From Schizochytrium sp. CCTCC M209059 (taxonomy: Eukaryota; Sar; Bigyra; Thraustochytrida; Thraustochytriidae): 64,000 nt of DNA. The position numbers were made by a program, and so were the translations under genes. Positions within the stretch are counted from its first letter, which is position 1. Every line of letters begins with the position of its first letter. Under the pieces are notes generated by a model. The model was not told the DNA's origin. It ran no database searches and saw only the letters and a list, made by a program, of their open reading frames with translations. Of this stretch, positions 11,157 to 21,529 are shown one piece after another. The stretch lies in contig KN805396.1 in the NCBI GenBank assembly GCA_000818945.1, positions 322,448-386,447 of the forward strand, given 5' to 3'.

Positions 11157-11691
11157 ATAAATGAAGAGATAATCATGGGAAAACGCGAAGCAAACGAGAC
11201 GACCTCGTTCTCTTGTCTCACCTCTTTTTGTCCTTGTCATTATCCTCTTTCTTTTCTTGTCTTGATCTGTTGACAGCAAGGGTCGAGAGCAACGACGTTC
11301 ATGAGCCTCTGCCTAAGACATCTATTTTGCTGTGGCCAGCACAAAGCACTCCACTTTTGCTTGATCGAAGTAGCCAAGCTTTTTCAGAGCTGAGTGCTTG
11401 CATTTACGCATCGAATGTCAAGACAGGCAGCGACGGTCTCGCAAGTACTGGGCGTTTTGTTTTGTTTTTGTTTTTTCAAAAAAAAGTCAATACTAAGAAA
11501 GAGGAATAATGGCGAGCCTTTGGTGTGTGGAACTTTACCCACCATCTTACATAGGTTACCTTTCTTGCGGCAGGTACGATCGATCAGTTCGCTGAAGCCC
11601 TCTTCAACTCTTGGACAAAGGGCAAAAAGCTTGAGATGCCCTCACAATCGTCGCGAAGCGTGCGCAAACGAAAGAGTGAGGCTTGGGCGCA
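11157..11691. other. Convergent intergenic region
   Basis: Lies between the 3' ends of B56 and the SPX-EXS gene. A T/A-rich stretch (11456-11500) is followed by a short coding-looking segment (about 11510-11695, plus strand) that stays open only in pieces in different frames. It could be a gene relic or chance. No gene is called. Confidence 0.4.
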
Positions 11692-14196
11692 CTAGGCATC
11701 ACCGCTAGTTTCAACGGCGATGATGCAAAAGGCGAGCACAATGGCGCCAAAACTTGCCAGCTCAACAAAGACAGAGAGGCGCGCATTCTGACGATGCGAC
11801 CGCGGCTTGCCAATGCCAGTGCGGATGTCGAGCGGAACGGGATCGACACGACGATAGTCGAGGTTGTTGTACTGATGCTCATACTCGACGCGAATAATGC
11901 TCCAGAGAGCACGGCGCACGAGCTCGGTGGTCCCGAGAAAGAACGTAGTGTATGCCTGGTTGCTGATTCCGAAGATGACATTGATTTGCGGAATGAGCGT
12001 AAAACACCAGGCAAAACGAAGAACGAGGTCGAGCACCATGGCGATATAATAGTAACGGCGGTCAGGAATCATGGTGTGTTCCCGAAGACCATTGAACTCT
12101 CGCCTCCACAAGCCCCAGTCAAAATATACGTCCCAAAAGTAAGTGAAGCAGGTGGAAAGCACAAAGGCAGCGACCCAGAGAGACTTGTACCAAGGCGTGT
12201 TCTTGGTGACGGTGTTGAAGCTTGGGTGCAAAGCGCCAAGCAGAACGATGACATTCGAAAACGCATACTTGAAGGCATTGAGAAGATGCGGAAAACGAGC
12301 TCCCGTGTCGTAGTAGCGCCGCATGTTTTGAATCATGCGCAGAATTAGAGGCGCGGCGATGATGATGGGCGTGAAGATCCGGGCAAAAACAAAGCTCGAT
12401 TCGCAGGAACCGTGCGCGAGGCCGTTGCGCATCGAATCTTCAGTGTCGTAAAGTCGGTGCCAATCTCCCGAGAAAAAGAAGCAGAGCGTGTAGCCAATGT
12501 CCACGAGGGGCTTGGTGAGTGAGGTGAGCACGTCGCCAACAAAAGAGTAAAAGAAGGTCACCTTTTGCGAGGGCGCCAGGACCGTGCGCAAGATTGCGTT
12601 GAGCAGGGTTGCATTTTGCTCGACGGGGAAGATGAGAAGCAGAAACATGTACGCGAAGAGTGCGAGGGGAATGTACTTGGACATGGTGGGCGGGACGCTG
12701 TAAATTTCGCCTCGAGCAATTTTGATGTACATGAGAAAGAGGAAAAGGTACGTCATGGTCACCATGCAGGCCTTGCTGACCATTTCCGTGGGCAGCAGTG
12801 TGCGACGCGGATCAAACTCAAAGAGGTAAATGTAATGAACGCGCTCCGTGGTCCACACATAGACGCATGTGGACCAGAGCCATAGTCCGATGACAAAAAA
12901 TCCAAACCCACGGAAAATGCGCGAGATCTCGGGTGGGAGTTGGGCCTCGTCTGGCCTCAACCAAGCATCGATGGCGACATCCCAAATGACCCAGAGCGTG
13001 AGCACAATAATCATGCCCATGCGCAAACCGATGTGGAGCATCTCCCAATCGTCGACGATTTCCTGCTTGAGCAAGAGCTCGCTGCGCGCAACCGTGACGT
13101 CGCCGTGGCAGTAGTGATGCGCGTAGTCGCTCTCAATACTCTCGATGAGGCTGTGAAGCGCGGGGGCCGTAACAAACTTGTCCTCGTATCTCTCGTTCAG
13201 GTAACGCATAATCCTCTTGCTTCTCTTCCGGCCTATTGCCTTGTCGTATTTTTTGAGAATTTTCACAAAGGCCGTGTAGTTGAGAATGGCAAAGTTCTGG
13301 AGGAGATTGCACTCTCGATAGAGGTCACGAAAGACCCTCTTGACACTGTCGCTGCTGAGAGCAGCTTGGGACATTGCGGTTTCCTCATCTTCGTCTTCCA
13401 TGTCAAAATTCATGTGGCCGTCAGGCTGATTGAGTACTTCGAGAACGAGTGTCTTGTGATTCGACTGGAATTCTTGAAGTTTGCTTACGTAAAAGCGATT
13501 TACGCGGTCGGCCTCCTCTTTGATTTTGCTGACAAAGATGTTTTCCGACGAGTCAAAGAGAAAGCCGGGTTGTTGCGCGACACCTTGTCCTTCTTCGGTC
13601 TCTTCATTACTTAGCGACCTCAAATGTGAAGTAAAGTTCCTGGTCGAGCCATATCGCTTGCCGCGGAGCGCCTTTTCTGGCATGAGCAACGCGCTTTCGT
13701 CGCTTGTCCACGCACGGCGAGGGCGGGTCTTCATGTGCGGCGTGCCGGGCTTGCTGCCGTCGTTCTGATCGATTACGTTGGCGTTCGTGTCGAGCAGCGT
13801 AAGCTTTCGCGACGTTGACGACCCAGGCTCAACTGCGTCTGCTGTGCTTTTGCCAGCGACGATGTTCCCATCGCTCGATTTGGCAGCGGGATCGCTATCT
13901 GCTAGAAGACCTTGTGTCTCGCTACTGATGTCGAGCTCTGGTGGATCTGATGAGGGGTTGGCTTCGGGAATTGATGGAGGCGTCTTTGGCCACCCGGACG
14001 AAGGAAGAGCCATGTCATCTTTGGTGCATGTATCCTCGTCCAAGGTGTGAATGCTAAGGTTCACGGACCGTTTATTGAGCTCCTCAAGCCGTTTCACCAC
14101 GACCTTGATGAGCCGCTTGAGCTCACTGTAGTCGACGTAGTGTTCTGCCCACTTTGCGACTTTGTTCGTGTGTAGCTTCGTTCCGAATTGCACCAT
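11692..14196 (-). CDS. SPX-EXS phosphate exporter (XPR1/PHO1 family)
   Basis: 834 residues, intronless, from a clear ATG. The SPX domain begins at residue 1 (MVQFGTKL..., YSELKRLIK) and resumes after a low-complexity insert of about 150 residues (ENIFVSKIKEEADRVNRFY; LNYTAFVKILKKYDK), keeping the Lys-rich surface that binds inositol pyrophosphates in this family. Hydrophobic segments from ~395 form the transmembrane/EXS part, with GDWHRLYDTEDS, WDVYFDWGLW, LRFAWCFTL and EHQYNNLDYRR. XPR1 and PHO1 export inorganic phosphate when the SPX domain senses inositol pyrophosphates. The length slightly exceeds human XPR1 (696) because of the SPX insert. It should act at the plasma membrane or an endomembrane. 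Divergent from the kinase gene. Confidence 0.94.
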   Translation of the reverse strand: MVQFGTKLHTNKVAKWAEHYVDYSELKRLIKVVVKRLEELNKRSVNLSIHTLDEDTCTKDDMALPSSGWPKTPPSIPEANPSSDPPELDISSETQGLLADSDPAAKSSDGNIVAGKSTADAVEPGSSTSRKLTLLDTNANVIDQNDGSKPGTPHMKTRPRRAWTSDESALLMPEKALRGKRYGSTRNFTSHLRSLSNEETEEGQGVAQQPGFLFDSSENIFVSKIKEEADRVNRFYVSKLQEFQSNHKTLVLEVLNQPDGHMNFDMEDEDEETAMSQAALSSDSVKRVFRDLYRECNLLQNFAILNYTAFVKILKKYDKAIGRKRSKRIMRYLNERYEDKFVTAPALHSLIESIESDYAHHYCHGDVTVARSELLLKQEIVDDWEMLHIGLRMGMIIVLTLWVIWDVAIDAWLRPDEAQLPPEISRIFRGFGFFVIGLWLWSTCVYVWTTERVHYIYLFEFDPRRTLLPTEMVSKACMVTMTYLFLFLMYIKIARGEIYSVPPTMSKYIPLALFAYMFLLLIFPVEQNATLLNAILRTVLAPSQKVTFFYSFVGDVLTSLTKPLVDIGYTLCFFFSGDWHRLYDTEDSMRNGLAHGSCESSFVFARIFTPIIIAAPLILRMIQNMRRYYDTGARFPHLLNAFKYAFSNVIVLLGALHPSFNTVTKNTPWYKSLWVAAFVLSTCFTYFWDVYFDWGLWRREFNGLREHTMIPDRRYYYIAMVLDLVLRFAWCFTLIPQINVIFGISNQAYTTFFLGTTELVRRALWSIIRVEYEHQYNNLDYRRVDPVPLDIRTGIGKPRSHRQNARLSVFVELASFGAIVLAFCIIAVETSGDA

Positions 14197-16003
14197 TTTG
14201 CTTCAGGGCCGTCACAGGCCTTGTGCGTTAGCAATTCGGGGTGTCTGCTGCAGGTTCGTCCTCCTGATTTTGCGATAGTCTGCTCACCAGCTTGCCTTCG
14301 TGAGGGAGTTGTTGCAGTTGGCGCCTGTTCAAACCACTCGAGACTCGACTGCGTTTTGGGCCGCGCAAATCAAATCAAATCCTCTGTCTGTCTCTCTCTC
14401 TCTCTATCTCTCTCTCTCCAACTCGCCTGGACGGCTGACTGCGATGTCACCGCGGAGAGGCAATCTCTCTCGGACCTGCGCGCCAGCCGCCTCGCAGCAC
14501 TGCGGGCGGCCTCCTCGCAGCGGCCGGCGTGGCGTGCGGTCCTTTGAGTCGCATCTGCCGCTCTGCTGCTGCTGCTGCTGCTGCTCCTGCTGCTGCTGTA
14601 GCCGCCGTCGCGGGCTGGAGACCACAAATGTGCGTCCACAAATGTGTAGATAGATGGATCCGCGCCCGTGGCTCGCTTCACATCCGTCAGGGAGAAAAAG
14701 AAGGGGTGGGGGGGGGGCCACTTTCCGAAGTTCAATATTGCTCTTAAGTTCTTACATACACGCTGTGCGGGCCAGTCTTGAGGAACAAGAACCGGCAGGT
14801 TCACGGAACGGGGGATTACTAAATAACAAGGCGTAAGATTTCCGGCCAGACGGCGACGCGAGGAAGGTGCTGAGGCGGGAAAAGGGAGGGGCAGAGGGTG
14901 ACTCCCGGTCACCAGCCAGGTGTGCGCGGTTCCAGATGCGGCTGTCGCTGCTTTTGTCGTCGCTAGTGCTTTTCTGTGCTGCTCTGCGTGCCGTGACGAG
15001 ACAAGGCAAGGCGAGGCGAGCGTGTCATGTGCAGCTGCGTAAAAGCCAGAATCTTTCGTTAATGATCATGGCCTCCTTCGTAGGCTTGGAATGCTAGGCG
15101 CGACCTTGTCGTTTCCTTGGCGTAGGTGGCGGCTCATCATCGACTTGAATCTTTTCCTATATCATCAAGCATCCTAGACCCGGTCTTCAACGTCATCATC
15201 ATTCTCATGGAACGCGGCTACGGCTTCTACCTTGCGGCGTCACAGGCCGCGCCGTCTGCAGGTGCTGCCGTCCGAGGCCGTCCGAGGTTGCGAGAAGGCG
15301 AGAGATCCTATCTTTCCCTTGCAGCGCCTTCTTGGACAGACGACCTGGATAAATCATCATCGATCGACCCATCCACGGTCTCGGGTGGTGCTGGCAGTTT
15401 TGGCGCGGCGCTCGCTCAGCTTGGCGCCAAGCGGGCCGGGCGCCGCAGCACGTGCGCCAGCCGAGTCGAGCTCTTCGTCGTCGGCACGGACGGCTCAATT
15501 CACCCCATCTCATCAAATCTCATCTCGTCCCTTCTCCCGGACACACATCTACGGATAGACGTACGTAGTACGACTACAGACAGACAGACTGAGATGTGTT
15601 GTGATATGATGTGAGTCCGCAACATGTTATTACACAAGCAGCGCACGCACGCACGCACCCGCACGCCGCGTCGATCCGCTGCGCCGCGCTGCACCACTGC
15701 TCTTCTCTGCTCTGCTCCGCGTCGCTCTGGCCTGCTTTGGGCTGCTCTGGGCTGCTCTGGGCTGCTGAGCTCTGCTGGCCGAGGCGGGACGCGGAGAGAA
15801 CGATCGGGCGGCGCGGCCGCGCCGGCCGGTTGGTCGCCGCCGCTGCACAAGTTTTTCACGAGGCCGCCTTTTTCAAGTTCTTTCTTTCTTCTTTTCTTTC
15901 TTTCCTGTTTTTCTTGTTTTTCTAGCATCGAAGCAGACAGACAGACAGACAGACAGACACGCTAGCAAAGAGGGAAAGCACGCGCGAGGAAGGCAGGCGG
16001 GCA

Positions 16004-16037
<34 letters not shown>

Positions 16038-16747
16038 TAGGCAGGCGGGCGGGCGGGTGGAGCTTCGCGGCCGCCTTCCGGGCTGCGTGGGTGCGTCGTG
16101 CGGCGCCTTGCTCCCTCTCCCCCTCCGTGTCCTCCTGGATCCCTCGCTCCTCCGCGCGGCGATTGCATCCTCCAATTCGGAATCCATTCCATCCCCTGCA
16201 TTCATTCCTCCCTCCCTCCCGCCCTCTCCACCGGACTCGACTCCACTCCACTCCGCTCCGCTCCGCGCAGTCCCGGGACGGACGCGCCGCGCCTCCCTAC
16301 TCCCGCGTCTCCTGCGCGGGCGCGGCGCAGCGCGGCCGTGCACGTGCGTACGCGCGTGCGTGCAGTGCAGCCCTGCGTGCAGTCAGGCAGACACGGCAGA
16401 GGCAGACGAAGCAGCGCAGCGCAGAGCCAAGACAGGCCCCGTCTCGCCTCGCCAAGCCAAGCCAAGCCAGGCCACGCCACGCCACGCCGCACCACGCCAG
16501 GCCGCGCCAGGCCAGGCCAGGCCGGGCCGGCGAAGAAACAGATAGCAGCGGAGCAAGCGCGCGAGGCGGGCGGTGCTCCGGCCTTCTGCGGATTCAAGTT
16601 GGCGACCTCGCACGGCGGGCAATCATTGATTATCTATCATCGATCCATCGGTGCATCGATCCATTAATCAAGCCATCGATAATCGCGATTGTCAACAATT
16701 GATCTCGCTGGAGCTCGCGATCATCGATCTCGTCGATCTCGCCGGGG

Positions 16748-16779
<32 letters not shown>

Positions 16780-17237
16780 CCACGGCGCCACGGCGTGGAG
16801 AGAGGCGTGGCGTACTCGGCGACTCTCCTCTCCTCTCCATACCTCTGCTTGCTGTGATTCTTTAGTGCTTGTTTGTCGTAGCAGGCAGTACGGAGGAGCG
16901 CAGTGAAGTAGACCTCGCCCGCCCCGTCGCGCGGCGAGACGCGACGGACGGGCGCAGGCAGACGAGCAAGCAGGCAGCCAGGCAGGCGGGCAGGCGGGCG
17001 AGCGAGCGAGCGGGCAGGGAAGAGGAGGGCCGGGCCGCGTGCGCAAGCTGCACAAAGAGGCCCAGCCGCGAGTGCCACGCGGCGCGCGTCGATCCATCGG
17101 CCCAGCGATCGATCCCTCGGGGTCAGAACGAAGGAACGTGGAGAAAAGGAAAGGGCACGGGCCCGAGCGCCACGAACGCGGAGAAAGAAGGGCGCCGGAG
17201 GCCACCTAAGCTGATCTGACTTGCGTCGCCGAGCACA
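14197..17237. other. Long divergent intergenic region, no confident gene
   Basis: Three kilobases between the start codons of the exporter and the kinase. It contains a CT-rich run (14389-14420), CTG/CTC repeats (14565-14597), CAGA repeats (15937-15960), GGCA arrays (about 15991-16042 and 16747-16780) and degenerate CCAAG/CCAGG repeats (16450-16525). The segment 15060-15540 is coding-like on both strands (on the minus strand a frame from 15360 ends near a GT donor-like site at 15230), but no full gene model can be made. The rest is probably 5' UTR and promoter sequence. Confidence 0.4.
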
Positions 17238-20200
17238 ATGATGATGGACCGCGCCCAGCTGAATGCGAGTTTTAACTTGCCAGAAGGTTGGTACGCCGAG
17301 TTCGACAGGAGCTCCCGGCGCGTATACTTTTGGAATGTACACACGAAGGAGCGCACGTGGGTCGAGCCGTCGCGTGCAGACGTGCGGACCCATGGCCCGC
17401 GAGCGGCCCTGGCGGGGCTCCATGCCCACGCCGGAGCCGCCTCGGCCACTGCTTCCAAGACTGCCTCGCGAGTGAACCGATCCACCAACGACTATGCAAG
17501 CGATGGCAGCTACCCAAGCCTTTCCTCGCCCATGGCGGCGAGCTGCATGATCTCAACGCAGCCCGAAGAGAACTTGCGCTTGCAGTCTGACCGCTCTTCT
17601 TCATCATCATCACTAGGCTCCAACACCGAAAGTCCAAATCCTACGACCGGCGCGCGATCTTCCTTGGGACGCGCTGATTACAGCGACTCGAAAGCACACA
17701 ATGTCAGTCATCGGCATCCGGGCGCCTCTGCCGGCGTTTCGGCCTCGGGAATGCCCTTTGCGTCCTCGCCCTTGACGGCGGTGCACCCTAGCGCCGCTGC
17801 GGCGCCAGGATCTATCCTGCCGCAAAAGGTATCACCCAGTGCTGCCACCTTGGCAGGCCCCAGTGGAGCTTCAAATATCACCTCCGCCGCCACCGCGGCA
17901 GGAGGAGGAAACGAGCACGCCATGATGAGCGACGATCACAAAATCAGTCACCGCACAGCCGGAGCGCGAGATTTAAGGCCTTCGTCTTTGTCGAGGATGG
18001 ACCTCTCGGACGACAACGAGGACAGTAACCACAAATTAAAAGCCAACGGGGGCCCTGGGCAAGGGCCGCACGCCAGCGAGCGCCCTACCTCGGGAAGAGC
18101 CGAAGGCGAGGCCATCAAGCACGGCGAGACCTCGCCAATTGTTCCCATTCATAAACGACAGCGCGCAACGACGGATCAGTCGTCCAACGCGCGATCACGC
18201 GATAGCCTCGCAGGCCCAGCGGGCCACAGCGGCTCTGACAGCTCAGTCCCGGGTCGCGACAAGGAAATCTCGAACGCCGTGGAGATCAAGCGATCCGACT
18301 CGCAGGCTTCACGGACTTCCACAGGATCCGAGTCTCCGGGAATGCGCATGGTTTCGCGCAAGCGCTCAAGTGGACTCGAGGTGGCTTCACCGCCACCCCC
18401 GCGCAAAGGCAATCCCGATCATGTATCGGGTAAATCGACGCTTTCCAAGGGTTTGTACTCGAGCATGTCGAGGATCACCAAGAAAATATCTTTCTCACGT
18501 GACAAGAAACGCCGCGAAGGTGTAATCACCGAGTCGAGCTCCTCCATCGATAACGGTACCGATCAGCATGTCGAGCCCACTTACCATTACAAGTCTGAAA
18601 AGGTGCAAGAACTGCTCATCAGGAAAGTGCAATCCGTCTATCTCTTTCAAGCCCACCCTCATGAGCTCTTGGTAAAGCTGGTCGCCATGATGAGCAAGGA
18701 AGAGGTCCCCGCGGGCCACCGCCTCATTCAGCAGGGAGACCGCGGCGACTTTTTCTATATTGTCGAGGAAGGATCCTTTGACATTTTGGGCAAGAACGAC
18801 AATGGCGAGGAAGATAATTATGGCACGATCGAGTCCGAAGGCTACTTTGGTGAACTGGCGCTCTTGTACGGACAAAAGCGCGCCGTTTCGATCCAAGCCG
18901 CGACAGACTCAATTGTATGGAAATTGGACCGAGTCGGTTTTCGCTCCATGGTCCAAGAGAACACGCGTCATGACATTCAAGAGGCCAAGGCGGCGCTCAA
19001 GTCTGTCCCTCTGCTCTCGGCCCTCACCGACGAGCAGATGGACCGCTGCGCAGAGGCGGTGCGTTTCATGGAATACCCGCGCGGAGCTCAGATTATTCGC
19101 AAGGGTGAAATTGGCGATGTCTTTTACATTATCAGCACCGGTGAGGTCGAGGTGACGGATGGTATGGCCGTGGACGATGGAATGAAGCACCACCAACTCG
19201 TCAAGCTCGGCACACATGCATGTTTCGGTGAGCGAGCGCTGCTCAAGGACGAGCCTCGCGCTGCAAACGTCGTCGCACTGACGGATGTGCGATGCCTTGT
19301 GCTTGACCGCCACGCCTTTAACACGATTCTCGGTCCACTTCGCGAGGTACTTGACAACAACATTCGCGACAGCCTTTTCAAACAGATCGAGCTCTTTCGA
19401 TGCCTCGATATCGCCGAGGTCGAAAAGGTATTTTCTGCATTCACCTTGCAGACCTTTGCCGCGGATGAATTCATCATCCGCCAGGGCGAGCAAGCCTCTT
19501 CCTTTTACGTCTTACGCAGCGGCGAAGCCGAGGTCACACAAGAGGTCAAAGTCAGCGAAACGCTCAGCAAGACGAATCGGCTCAGCACCCTCAAGGTTGG
19601 CGACTACTTTGGCGAGATGGCTCTTGCCGAAGGAAGCGTACGCGAGGCCAACGTCATCGCCCGCGCTCCCTGCGAGTGTTTTGTTCTGGACCGCAACAGC
19701 TTTGAGGCCCTGCTCGGCCCCGCGGACGCCATTCTCAAGCGGGTCATTAAGACGCGTCGCCAGGAAAACGCGCTGAAGAAACGCGCAATTCAGGAGCAGC
19801 ACGATTTGGAGGTCCAGGCTGCAAAGGCCGCCAAGGCACGCGCTTCCCGCCAGGAGGCGGCTCGAGAGGAGCAAAGGGCTCAGGAAGAGCCGCTCCAGCC
19901 GCAGCATCGCGCCGCGGACCCCTTGCGTGTCGACATCGGGCATGGGAATCAAGGTCGCAGCCCTCACGCAGACATGGATCGTGCCGTTGTTCCAGGCGAG
20001 GATGACGATAACGACGATGTGGATGTTGACGATGACGGTAGCAGTGGTGCAACTGCCATGGATATCGAGCCTGCCGGCAGCACGCCACAGTCCACCACGT
20101 CGAGCGTGCCCCCGCCGCCCGTGGACTCGCCGACATCACAGCAAACCAACTTTAGACTCTTTGAGTTGCAGGCTGTGAAAACTCTGGGCACGGGCACCTT

Positions 20201-21110
20201 TGGACGCGTGCAAATGGTTCGGCACATTTCCACGACGAAAACGTTTGCGCTCAAGGTACAGTCCAAGGCACAAATCACACGCTACCGTCTGCAGCAGAAT
20301 ATCCTCAATGAGAAGCTGATTCTCTCGGGACTCCGCCATCCCTTCATTATCACCCTGCATCAGACCTTTCAAGACCGGGACTGCCTGTACATGCTTTTGG
20401 AGCTCGTTCAGGGTGGCGAGCTCTTTTCCTTTTTGCAAAACTATGGCGCCAATCTGCAGCCTCTGCACCACAAATTCTACATGGCCTGTGTGGTTGCTGC
20501 GTTTGCATATTTGCATCCGCGGGATATCCTCTACCGCGACCTCAAGCCAGAAAACATTCTCATTGACACCGACGGCTACCTCAAGCTCGTTGACTTTGGT
20601 TTTGCCAAGCACGAGCGTAACAGAGCATTTACGACGTGCGGTACACCCGACTACTTTAGCCCTGAGCTCGTGATTGGACGAGGCTATGGCAAGGGGAACG
20701 ATCACTGGGGGATTGGCATTCTCATGTACGAGGTCATTGCCGGGTATACGCCCTTTAGCAGCCCGGATGACAACCAGGCCGAGGTTTGCAAGCGCATCGT
20801 CCGACAGACGCTGAGCTTTCCTGAAGACTGTCACGATACAGAGGCGAAGCATCTCATTTCGGGACTCCTCAAAAAAGACCCACTTCAGAGGCTTGGCTGC
20901 GGCGTACGAGGTGTCACAGACATAATGACGCACCCCTGGTTCCGCCAAGTCAATTGGCAGCATCTTGAGTCGAAAAAGATTCACGCCCCATGGAAGCCCC
21001 CTGTTCGCTCCGAGGTCGATTGTTCCATGTTTGATGACTACGACGAGAACTTTCAGGTCATTCCGTATCTGGAGACGGGACCAGCTGCGGCTTGGGCAGA
21101 CAATTTCTAA
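17238..21110 (+). CDS. PKG-like kinase with N-terminal WW domain and three cNMP-binding domains
   Basis: 1290 residues, intronless. Residues ~14-46 form a WW domain (W18, YFW at 30-32, W41, P44). A Ser/Pro-rich disordered linker follows to ~450. Three cyclic-nucleotide-binding domains carry phosphate-binding cassettes FGELALLYGQKRAVS (~538), FGERALLKDEPRAAN (~663) and FGEMALAEGSVREAN (~791). An Asp/Glu-rich linker leads to an AGC kinase domain: GTGTFG (~985), K1006, YRDLKPEN with D1101, DFG at D1119, SPE in place of APE. The C-terminal tail (DDYDENF) is of AGC type. Organisation matches cGMP-dependent kinases, where cyclic nucleotide binding releases autoinhibition. None of the cassettes has the Thr/Ser after Arg that favours cGMP in animal PKG, so the ligand is uncertain. 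The WW domain is unusual for PKG. Confidence 0.92.
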   Translation: MMMDRAQLNASFNLPEGWYAEFDRSSRRVYFWNVHTKERTWVEPSRADVRTHGPRAALAGLHAHAGAASATASKTASRVNRSTNDYASDGSYPSLSSPMAASCMISTQPEENLRLQSDRSSSSSSLGSNTESPNPTTGARSSLGRADYSDSKAHNVSHRHPGASAGVSASGMPFASSPLTAVHPSAAAAPGSILPQKVSPSAATLAGPSGASNITSAATAAGGGNEHAMMSDDHKISHRTAGARDLRPSSLSRMDLSDDNEDSNHKLKANGGPGQGPHASERPTSGRAEGEAIKHGETSPIVPIHKRQRATTDQSSNARSRDSLAGPAGHSGSDSSVPGRDKEISNAVEIKRSDSQASRTSTGSESPGMRMVSRKRSSGLEVASPPPPRKGNPDHVSGKSTLSKGLYSSMSRITKKISFSRDKKRREGVITESSSSIDNGTDQHVEPTYHYKSEKVQELLIRKVQSVYLFQAHPHELLVKLVAMMSKEEVPAGHRLIQQGDRGDFFYIVEEGSFDILGKNDNGEEDNYGTIESEGYFGELALLYGQKRAVSIQAATDSIVWKLDRVGFRSMVQENTRHDIQEAKAALKSVPLLSALTDEQMDRCAEAVRFMEYPRGAQIIRKGEIGDVFYIISTGEVEVTDGMAVDDGMKHHQLVKLGTHACFGERALLKDEPRAANVVALTDVRCLVLDRHAFNTILGPLREVLDNNIRDSLFKQIELFRCLDIAEVEKVFSAFTLQTFAADEFIIRQGEQASSFYVLRSGEAEVTQEVKVSETLSKTNRLSTLKVGDYFGEMALAEGSVREANVIARAPCECFVLDRNSFEALLGPADAILKRVIKTRRQENALKKRAIQEQHDLEVQAAKAAKARASRQEAAREEQRAQEEPLQPQHRAADPLRVDIGHGNQGRSPHADMDRAVVPGEDDDNDDVDVDDDGSSGATAMDIEPAGSTPQSTTSSVPPPPVDSPTSQQTNFRLFELQAVKTLGTGTFGRVQMVRHISTTKTFALKVQSKAQITRYRLQQNILNEKLILSGLRHPFIITLHQTFQDRDCLYMLLELVQGGELFSFLQNYGANLQPLHHKFYMACVVAAFAYLHPRDILYRDLKPENILIDTDGYLKLVDFGFAKHERNRAFTTCGTPDYFSPELVIGRGYGKGNDHWGIGILMYEVIAGYTPFSSPDDNQAEVCKRIVRQTLSFPEDCHDTEAKHLISGLLKKDPLQRLGCGVRGVTDIMTHPWFRQVNWQHLESKKIHAPWKPPVRSEVDCSMFDDYDENFQVIPYLETGPAAAWADNF

Positions 21111-21529
21111 TCTTTTTGCTTGGCCAATTTTGCAGAGCGAAGGAAATTTTCTCTTTTTCTTTTTTCGTCCTTCCTTTTTCAGTTTCTTGTGTATCATCGT
21201 TCATTTCCTTGCCCGATCAAGGCACGTCAATTATTTCGAATTGCGCTCGCAATCATTTTGTGGTTTGGTTGTCTTATAAGGACGTTGTTGAGAGCAGCAA
21301 GATCAATAGCGCGCCGAGTTCAATAATGTAGAAGAAGCATCGAAAGAAGAAAGGCTCTTCACCACATAGCATTCTTGCATCTAAGCATGTATGAGAGGAA
21401 AAAGAAATCGGGGGAAAAAAAGAAGGAAAGTAATAGAAAAGGGAAAACATCGAGGATAAGCCAGAAGATAGAGAGTGAAACATTACACGCGCGCACTCGC
21501 ATTCTGCGTACATGGTAGTTATCTTATGT
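21111..21529. other. Convergent 3' region
   Basis: Short AT-richer spacer between the stop codons of the kinase (+) and the LIM gene (-). T-rich and A-rich runs on the two strands suit the 3' UTRs and poly(A) signals of both genes. No coding signal is seen. Confidence 0.5.

Noticed and set aside
15126..15614. 162-residue plus-strand frame in the exporter-kinase gap
   Set aside because: Starts with GTG and the opposite strand is equally coding-like; no family match, so no gene is called.
20136..21197. 353-residue minus-strand frame over the kinase domain
   Set aside because: Antisense shadow of a conserved kinase domain.
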